A program made the translations under genes and the position numbers. A DNA stretch of 30,170 nucleotides from a virus. Positions within the stretch are counted from its first letter, which is position 1. Every line of letters begins with the position of its first letter. Of this stretch, positions 30,061-30,170 are shown piece after piece. The DNA lies in the IMG/VR virus record IMGVR_UViG_3300042691_011935, positions 1-30,170 of that record; one strand, written 5' to 3'. The notes under the pieces are model-generated. The model did not search any database, was not told the origin of the DNA, and was given only the letters and a program-made list of their open reading frames with translations.

Positions 30061-30170
30061 AATTTGCCTTGATAGTTCCAACAACTTCACCTGCAACACC
30101 TTCGGTGCACAAACATAAGTTGCCTTCATCACCAATTTCAATTATCTGCATCTTGCTAACATTATCAAGG
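30059..30170 (-). CDS. C-terminal 36 residues of a gene cut by the window edge
   Basis: An open frame from the edge to TAA. It contains MQIIEIGDEGNLCL, then CTEGVAGEVVGTIKAN. Less AT-rich than its neighbours and followed at once by a strong hairpin. The rest of the protein lies outside, so no function is proposed. Confidence 0.65.
   Translation of the reverse strand, partial: LDNVSKMQIIEIGDEGNLCLCTEGVAGEVVGTIKAN

Noticed and set aside
1-30170. CRISPR array, insertion sequence, integrase or attachment site
   Set aside because: No regularly spaced direct repeats, transposase or recombinase gene was seen.

Overview
The window is about 30 kb of a very AT-rich double-stranded DNA phage genome. 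Every credible gene lies on the minus strand, so transcription runs from high to low coordinates. A Bacteroidota (flavobacterial-type) host is indicated by three things: promoters matching the Bacteroidota form TTTG/TTG, 19-20 nt, TAnnTTTG; Sec signal peptides ending in AQ; and secreted proteins with PKD and T9SS-like domains. The gene set (DnaB-like helicase, TOPRIM primase, family B polymerase, Sak4-like ATPase, SF2 helicase, Hjc-like nuclease) fits a crAss-like or similar large lytic phage. No capsid, portal or terminase gene is in view, so that placement is an inference.

Layout in order of transcription. (1) 30.2-23.9 kb: small, mostly unrecognised genes, two lipoproteins and many independent terminators, probably early or host-takeover genes. 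Three small genes here and further down are easily missed (28844-29023, 25175-25333, 18767-18910). The gaps are long and full of RNA-like hairpins. Two of the hairpin sets are copies of the same three-helix fold with different inserts, and at least two genes share a hairpin-bearing leader. (2) 23.9-22.75 kb: a regular tRNA-Leu(UAA), then a 0.9 kb gene-poor stretch that begins at a good Bacteroidota promoter. It contains about a dozen hairpins and two tRNA-like sequences with intact acceptor/T-arms but aberrant anticodon regions. Its size, structure and tRNA company recall the large ornate phage RNAs GOLLD and ROOL. (3) 22.7-20.3 kb: a MazG-like nucleotide pyrophosphohydrolase, a Cys-rich protein and family B DNA polymerase. 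(4) 20.3-14 kb: accessory genes, including two Sec-exported host-like surface proteins and several duplicated small families. (5) 14-2.3 kb: a tightly overlapping replication/recombination operon: SF2 helicase, DnaB-like helicase, M20-like metallopeptidase, Sak4-like ATPase, SSB-like protein, primase, Hjc-like nuclease and 5'-3' exonuclease. (6) 2.3-0 kb: a metallophosphoesterase, then a terminator and promoter, then an adenosylcobalamin-dependent ribonucleotide reductase cut by the window edge.

Working together, the reductase and MazG-like enzyme supply and clean dNTPs. Primase, DnaB-like helicase, PolB and the SSB-like protein form the replisome. PolB carries a terminal clamp-binding motif and the SSB-like protein a terminal tail, which suggests both dock on host replication proteins. 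Sak4, exonuclease, the Hjc-like nuclease and the SF2 helicase form a recombination set.

All calls come from reading sequence and motifs. No database search or folding software was run.
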